From Campylobacterales bacterium (GTDB taxonomy: Bacteria > Campylobacterota > Campylobacteria > Campylobacterales > QNZT01), in contig JALWRO010000012.1 of the NCBI GenBank assembly GCA_027080605.1, positions 1 to 9,376 of the forward strand: DNA of 9,376 nt. Reading direction: 5' to 3'. Shown piece after piece: positions 6,159 to 9,376 of this stretch. Position 1 is the stretch's first letter. The number at the start of each line of letters is the position of its first letter. The notes beneath the pieces are model-generated. The model made no database searches. It was not told the origin of the DNA and saw only the letters and a program-made list of their open reading frames with translations. Both the position numbers and the translations under genes were made by a program.

Positions 6159-7190
6159 GTGAAGTATGCAATTGTTTTTGGAGGGATGAGTTACGAACAT
6201 GAGATCAGTATCGTCAGTGCAATTGCGCTGAAAGATGTACTCAAAAGCGATCTGCTCTTTATCTTCTGCGATGCCGACAGAGAATTTTACCTGATCCCTG
6301 TTGCCAAAATGAAATCGAAACTCTTCAGCAGCGGAGAGTATCGCAAAGAGACGAAACTGACACTTAAAAACGGCGGTTTTTACCAAAAAGCACTCTTGAA
6401 AGAGAAACAGCTCGATTTTGACGTCGCTATCAATCTGGTACACGGCGGGGACGGGGAAGACGGCAAATTCGCGGCACTTTTTACCTTCTTCGGCATCCCT
6501 TTTATCGGACCGCGCGTGGAGGCGAGTGTACTCAGTTTTAACAAACTCTACACCAAATGGTATGCCAGAGAGTACGGCATTGACGTACTCGATTACGAAG
6601 TGTTGCACAAAGGGGAGTACAGTGTCAAAACACCCTGTCCGTTCATCATCAAGCCGCTTCGTCTGGGAAGTTCCATCGGTGTGAGCATCGTCAAAGAGGA
6701 GAGCGAACTCGAATACGCACTCGATGTTGCGTATGAATTTGACGACGCGGTACTGATCGAACCTTTTGTCGAGGGTGTCAAAGAGTACAACCTTGCCGGA
6801 TGCAAAGCAGAAACATTTCTCTTCTCTATCGTTGAAGAGCCGCACAAAGAGGAGTTTCTCGACTTTGATAAAAAATATCTCGATTTCTCCCGCACCAAAC
6901 AGGTACTTGCGGCAGATATTTCCGAAGAGCTGAAAAAGAGACTTCATGAAGCCTTTAAAAAGATCTACAACACCCATTTTGAGGGGGCACTGATACGGTG
7001 TGACTTTTTTGTTATCGACGATAAAATCTATCTCAACGAAATCAATCCCATCCCGGGAAGCTATGCCAACTACCTCTTTGAAGATTTCACCTCAGTGGTG
7101 AATCAACTTGCGGCACACTTGCCCAAAGAGCGTAGAATTCCGGTGGACTATACTTATATTCATTCGATTCAGAAAGCGAAAGGGAAGTAA
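6159..7190 (+). CDS. ddl: D-alanine--D-alanine ligase
   Basis: 343 residues, ATP-grasp family. It joins two D-Ala with ATP to make the dipeptide used by MurF in peptidoglycan precursor synthesis in the cytoplasm. Residues matching E. coli DdlB: E13 in YEHE (E15), HGGDGEDG (95-102), K165 in IIKP, S171-S172 in GSSIGVS, E201 in LIEPFVEG, R280 and D282 in IRCDFF, and E294 and N296 in LNEINPIPG (R255, D257, E270, N272). Tyr240 in DKKYLDF aligns with Tyr216 of DdlB (EAKYLS), which is associated with D-Ala-D-Ala rather than D-Ala-D-lactate synthesis. The C-terminal loop reads PGSYANYLF instead of the E. coli GMTSHSL type; I believe this is usual in this phylum. The GTG start at 6159 follows AAGGA (6148-6152) by 6 nt, overlapping the ruvA stop, which indicates tight coupling. 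murF is not next to it here. Confidence 0.95.
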   Translation: MKYAIVFGGMSYEHEISIVSAIALKDVLKSDLLFIFCDADREFYLIPVAKMKSKLFSSGEYRKETKLTLKNGGFYQKALLKEKQLDFDVAINLVHGGDGEDGKFAALFTFFGIPFIGPRVEASVLSFNKLYTKWYAREYGIDVLDYEVLHKGEYSVKTPCPFIIKPLRLGSSIGVSIVKEESELEYALDVAYEFDDAVLIEPFVEGVKEYNLAGCKAETFLFSIVEEPHKEEFLDFDKKYLDFSRTKQVLAADISEELKKRLHEAFKKIYNTHFEGALIRCDFFVIDDKIYLNEINPIPGSYANYLFEDFTSVVNQLAAHLPKERRIPVDYTYIHSIQKAKGK

Positions 7191-7214
7191 CCGGCTGATA
7201 ACCGGGAAAAAACC

Positions 7215-8318
7215 ATGATCAAAGATTTTAGTGAACTGAAACATATTATAGAGATAAACTCCTATACCAAAAACAAAGCGGGTGTTGATCAAAACGGCGC
7301 TGTTTTTAAAAGCTGGATGGAAGCACTGGGCTATCGGTGCGAACTTCATGAAAGGGGCGATGTCGGCAATCATTTACACTTTGTTGCGCCAAAACGGGAG
7401 GGTAAAAAGTTGCTGCTTCTCGGGCATTTGGACACCGTCTTCCCACCGGGCAGTTTTGAAAGTTTTCATGAAGATGAAGAGTGGATATACGGTCCGGGCG
7501 TATGTGATATGAAAGGTGGAAATTATGTTGCGTTGCAGGCGTTGCGTAACACTTTTGAAGCATATGGCAAGATTAAAAACATAGACTTTCTGCTGGTCAG
7601 CGACGAAGAGACGGGTAGTGACGACAGCAAATATTTGACGGCAAAACTGGCGCCGCACTACGATTACTGTCTGGTTTTTGAAGCTGCAGGTAAGAACGGC
7701 GAAGTGGTGATTGCACGTAAAGGTGTCGGTACTTTTTTTATAGATATAGAGGGCAAAGCAAGCCATGCCGGCAATCATTACCAAGAAGGAATCGATGCAA
7801 ATCTCGAAGCCTCTTATAAACTGCAGGAGCTGGTCAAACTGACCAATCTGGAAGAGGGTACCACCGTCAATGTCGGAAAAATCGAAGGGGGTATCGGTGC
7901 AAATACCATCTCACCCAAAGCACGACTGACATTTGAAATACGTTATACTCAATCAGAACAGAAAGAGTATCTGCTCAAAGAGATAGAGCGTATTGTAAAT
8001 ACCAGTTTTGTTGACGGTTCCAAAGCAGTGTTAAGCGGTGGAATTCAGCGAGATGTCATGGAAGCGAACAGTCAGCAGCACCATTTTCTAAAGCAGCTCA
8101 GGCAGGTATGCAATTGCAATTTACCGACAGAACAAAGAGGCGGTGTAAGTGATGCAAATATTGTGGCAAGTCACGGGACTGCGACGCTGGACGGATTTGG
8201 ACCATTTGGCGACGGTGATCATACTGTTCATGAAAGAGCCTCCAAAAAGAGTTTCAGCGAGAGAATTGATCTGGCGACGCAAATCTTTACACAGTTTCAA
8301 AAAGGCGCCTTTGACTGA
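7215..8318 (+). CDS. M20-family zinc carboxypeptidase (carboxypeptidase G2-like)
   Basis: 367 residues. The M20 two-zinc set is complete: H71 and D73 in GHLDTVFP, D98 bridging in GPGVCDMKGG, E131 (general base) and E132 in SDEETGS, E156 in FEAAGKNG, and H336 in GDHTVHE. The lid/dimerisation domain is marked by GKASHAGNHYQEGIDAN (180-196). The pattern follows the glutamate carboxypeptidase (CPG2) branch more closely than DapE or ArgE. The likely reaction is removal of an amino acid, probably acidic, from a peptide or N-acyl conjugate; the real substrate is unknown. No signal peptide is seen, so it is cytoplasmic. The ATG at 7215 has a modest GGGA (7204-7207) 7 nt upstream. The gap to ddl is only 24 nt and holds a small CCGG/CCGG hairpin (7191-7205) without a T run, so it is likely co-transcribed with ruvA-ddl. 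Confidence 0.88.
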   Translation: MIKDFSELKHIIEINSYTKNKAGVDQNGAVFKSWMEALGYRCELHERGDVGNHLHFVAPKREGKKLLLLGHLDTVFPPGSFESFHEDEEWIYGPGVCDMKGGNYVALQALRNTFEAYGKIKNIDFLLVSDEETGSDDSKYLTAKLAPHYDYCLVFEAAGKNGEVVIARKGVGTFFIDIEGKASHAGNHYQEGIDANLEASYKLQELVKLTNLEEGTTVNVGKIEGGIGANTISPKARLTFEIRYTQSEQKEYLLKEIERIVNTSFVDGSKAVLSGGIQRDVMEANSQQHHFLKQLRQVCNCNLPTEQRGGVSDANIVASHGTATLDGFGPFGDGDHTVHERASKKSFSERIDLATQIFTQFQKGAFD

Positions 8319-8334
8319 GAGCCCGAAAGGGCTC
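8319..8334. terminator. Hairpin directly after the M20 stop, possible transcript end
   Basis: GAGCCCGAAAGGGCTC starts on the base after the TGA: a perfect 6-bp GC-rich stem with a GAAA (GNRA) loop on the + strand. There is no T run on either side in either orientation, so it is not a standard intrinsic terminator. It may be a 3'-end stabilising stem or a Rho-assisted end. Confidence 0.4.
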
Positions 8335-8357
8335 CGGCAACGCTGCGTAAAACTGAC

Positions 8358-8513
8358 TTATTCCGCTATCTTCATCTCGACAATATCTATGTCACAATCA
8401 TCAAGCTTCAAAAGCTCTTCCAAAACGATATAGGCTTTAGATTTTACACCCCATGGAGTACCGTAGGGTGCGGTGTTCCACCATACCTTCCTCCTCAGCT
8501 GGATATATATGAG
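8358..8513 (-). pseudogene. Unrecognised gene remnant (C-terminal end) on the minus strand
   Basis: Reading the minus strand, an open frame of 51 codons runs from just after an in-frame TAA (8514-8516) to a TAA at 8358-8360. It lacks any ATG, GTG or TTG near its beginning. Its translation looks like real protein: LRRKVWWNTAPYGTPWG, then VKSKAYIVLEELLKLDDCD and IDIVEMKIAE at the end. A minus-strand Shine-Dalgarno-like AGGAGG precedes an ATG nearby, but in another frame that ends after 15 codons. The simplest reading is the surviving 3' end of a gene, its 5' part lost or frameshifted, perhaps when the neighbouring toxin-antitoxin segment arrived. I do not recognise the family. It could alternatively be chance, as it is short. 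Confidence 0.4.
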
Positions 8514-8516
8514 TTA

Positions 8517-8592
8517 CAAGCCAGAAAACAAATCAGAAGCTTGATTTATAACTATAAACAGGTACAGTTTTTATACCCCCCCCCTTTTAATC
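8517..8592. other. Intergenic stretch with C9 homopolymer (8576-8584)
   Basis: No gene is seen between the minus-strand remnant and the toxin-antitoxin promoter. The stretch is AT-rich, holds the small palindrome TTTATAACTATAAA, and ends in a run of nine C (8576-8584) followed by TTTT. Runs of 8-12 G/C are classic slippage-prone phase-variation tracts in Campylobacter and Helicobacter. This one lies 8 nt upstream of the -35 box, in the position where an UP element would be. Confidence 0.7.
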
Positions 8593-8621
8593 TTGACAAC
8601 AGTACGGCTTTACGGTACAAT
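8593..8621 (+). promoter_or_regulatory. Near-consensus sigma70 promoter of the toxin-antitoxin operon
   Basis: TTGACA (8593-8598, perfect -35), a 17-nt spacer and TACAAT (8616-8621, 5 of 6). Predicted transcription start is near 8628, giving a leader of about 26 nt containing AAGGGAG (8641-8647), 6 nt before the antitoxin ATG. Two GTAC tetramers (8602-8605 and 8615-8618), 13 bp centre to centre, lie between or on the boxes and could be part of an autoregulatory operator. Strong promoters repressed by the complex itself are usual for such modules. Confidence 0.75.
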
Positions 8622-8653
8622 TTGGCAGATTTTATCGAAAAAGGGAGTTTCTG

Positions 8654-8911
8654 ATGACAGTATCTGTGAACCAATTTCGTGCCAATTTGAAACAATATGT
8701 CGATGAAGCCATTGACAATCATGCACCGTTGATGGTCAGCCGTAAAAACGGCGAAGATTTTGTGGTACTCTCGGCGGATGATTATGAACGGGAGCAGGAG
8801 ACACTCTATATTCTCAGTAATAAAAGCCTGATGCACCAGATCGAAGAGTCTCTATCCACTTTCCATAACAAGAACGGACGTACTGTAAGACTTGAAGAAC
8901 TGGATGCATAG
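8654..8911 (+). CDS. yefM: YefM/Phd-family antitoxin
   Basis: 85 residues. In this family the N-terminal half folds and binds the operator, while the C-terminal part wraps around and neutralises the YoeB-type toxin. Visible landmarks: V3-S-V-N-Q-F-R-A-N-L (compare ISYSEARQNL in E. coli YefM), the HAPLMVSRKNGEDFVVLS core (23-40), DDYEREQETLYILSN (42-56) and an acidic, flexible tail ending EELDA. Length matches E. coli YefM (about 83). Start: ATG with AAGGGAG 6 nt upstream and a near-consensus promoter. Its TAG stop overlaps the toxin's GTG by one base, the tight antitoxin-first arrangement expected for such modules. It probably represses its own promoter, with the toxin as co-repressor. Family assignment is firm; DNA binding here is inferred. 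Confidence 0.93.
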   Translation: MTVSVNQFRANLKQYVDEAIDNHAPLMVSRKNGEDFVVLSADDYEREQETLYILSNKSLMHQIEESLSTFHNKNGRTVRLEELDA

Positions 8912-9198
8912 TGCGCGTACTGATTTTCGAGGGGACGACATGGGAAAGGTACGAAACACTGCGTGAAAAAGAGAAACGACTTCATAAAAACCTCGTTAAA
9001 ATACTCAAACAGATGCTCAAAGACCAAAATCCTGCAGAAGGCTACGGCAAACCGGAAAAACTCAAACACGCTTTGAGCGGACTCTATTCCCGCAGGATAT
9101 CACAAAAAGACCGGCTAATCTACACATTTGACGACACCGCGATCTATATTTTTGCCATTGGCGGACATTATGAGGATCGATCAATAACAATTTTATAA
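8911..9198 (+). CDS. yoeB: YoeB/Txe-family toxin (ribosome-dependent mRNA endonuclease)
   Basis: 95 residues, RelE-like fold. YoeB cleaves mRNA in the ribosomal A site when free of its antitoxin. The catalytic positions of E. coli YoeB are kept: E49 in GKPEKLKH (E46), R68 in QKDRLIY (R65) and H86 in GGHYED (H83). The signature LSGLYSRRI (55-63) is intact, so the toxin should be active. It starts at GTG 8911, overlapping the antitoxin TAG by one base; no strong separate ribosome-binding site is seen, which keeps toxin synthesis dependent on antitoxin translation. Unlike E. coli YoeB, which ends with HY, this protein continues with EDRSITIL. The original function of such chromosomal modules (stress response, stabilising a region, phage defence) cannot be told from sequence alone. 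Confidence 0.93.
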   Translation: MRVLIFEGTTWERYETLREKEKRLHKNLVKILKQMLKDQNPAEGYGKPEKLKHALSGLYSRRISQKDRLIYTFDDTAIYIFAIGGHYEDRSITIL

Positions 9199-9202
9199 AA
9201 AC

Positions 9203-9236
9203 TGGACTGTAAATTGCTTATATAGTCCAATATAAT
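9203..9236 (+). promoter_or_regulatory. Promoter of ugd with an adjoining inverted repeat
   Basis: A perfect TATAAT at 9231-9236 places transcription start near 9243, leaving a short leader with AAGGA (9251-9255), 5 nt before the ATG. No good -35 is present at the usual spacing, as is common in Campylobacterota. TGGACT (9203-9208) and AGTCCA (9224-9229) form a 6-bp inverted repeat just upstream of the -10, a possible regulator site. Confidence 0.5.
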
Positions 9237-9260
9237 GTAATCAATATACAAAGGAACATC

Positions 9261-9376
9261 ATGAACATATCGGTAATAGGCACAGGCTATGTAGGACTTG
9301 TGACAGGGACATGTTTTGCCGAGATGGGTAACAACGTCATCTGCGTCGATATCGACGAAAAGAAAGTTCAGAATCT
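9261..9376 (+). CDS. ugd: UDP-glucose 6-dehydrogenase, N-terminal part (runs off window)
   Basis: Only the first 38 codons are visible. [20 protein letters not shown] carries the Rossmann GxGxxG (G7-T-G9-Y-V-G12) and [18 protein letters not shown] supplies the acidic end of the second strand that binds NAD ribose. This start matches the UDP-glucose/GDP-mannose dehydrogenase family, and the [10 protein letters not shown] wording favours Ugd. The enzyme oxidises UDP-glucose to UDP-glucuronate with two NAD+, feeding capsule, LPS or exopolysaccharide synthesis. The ATG has AAGGA 5 nt upstream. A related UDP-sugar dehydrogenase (WbpO or GDP-mannose type) cannot be excluded from this fragment. Confidence 0.88.
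   Translation, partial: MNISVIGTGYVGLVTGTCFAEMGNNVICVDIDEKKVQN

Noticed and set aside
8301..8312. AAAGGCGCCTTT palindrome
   Set aside because: Lies in the coding end of the M20 gene and is explained by the codons KGAF; no T run follows.

Overview
The window looks like chromosomal DNA of a free-living Campylobacterota (Epsilonproteobacteria) bacterium of the Sulfurovum/Sulfurimonas type. This rests on the protein character, the dense same-strand gene packing, TACAAT/TATAAT promoters, and the order DUF342/FapA-like gene, ruvA, ddl, which I recall from Campylobacter and relatives. The genus assignment is inference. All intact genes are on the + strand.

Layout. (1) 1-1240: the 3' part of an OmpA-domain envelope gene, translationally coupled through a 4-nt GTGA overlap to a small protein with a glycine-zipper membrane helix and a coiled coil. 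(2) 1301-3286: an apparently exported DUF255 / YyaL-SPATA20-type thioredoxin-fold protein with its own promoter. (3) 3285-3556: a 272-bp non-coding palindromic element with perfect 34-bp terminal inverted repeats enclosing two further hairpin arms, abutting the stop codon of the preceding gene. (4) 3641-8318: a probable operon of a DUF342 (FapA-like) protein, RuvA (Holliday-junction recombination), Ddl (D-Ala-D-Ala ligase, peptidoglycan precursor) and an M20 zinc carboxypeptidase of the CPG2 type. (5) 8319-8653: a stretch without an intact gene. It holds a GNRA-type hairpin, a minus-strand open frame that looks like a decayed gene end, a C9 homopolymer and a near-consensus sigma70 promoter. 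(6) 8654-9198: a YefM/YoeB-type toxin-antitoxin pair. (7) 9261-end: the 5' end of a UDP-glucose 6-dehydrogenase gene behind a TATAAT box.

How the parts relate. Ddl and possibly the OmpA-domain protein concern the cell wall, and Ugd makes UDP-glucuronate for surface polysaccharide. RuvA and the DUF342 protein are linked to them by conserved gene order rather than by an obvious shared pathway. The toxin-antitoxin segment and the gene remnant beside it mark a more plastic spot.

The strongest candidate for something undescribed is the T-shaped (three-way-junction-forming) palindromic element at 3285-3556. It has MITE-like ends but an internal architecture that simple MITEs usually lack. The other observations are modest: divergent peptidoglycan-binding positions in the OmpA domain, the C9 tract next to the toxin-antitoxin promoter, GTAC boxes inside that promoter, and the unrecognised minus-strand remnant. 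I saw no CRISPR array, tRNA, rRNA or transposase gene.
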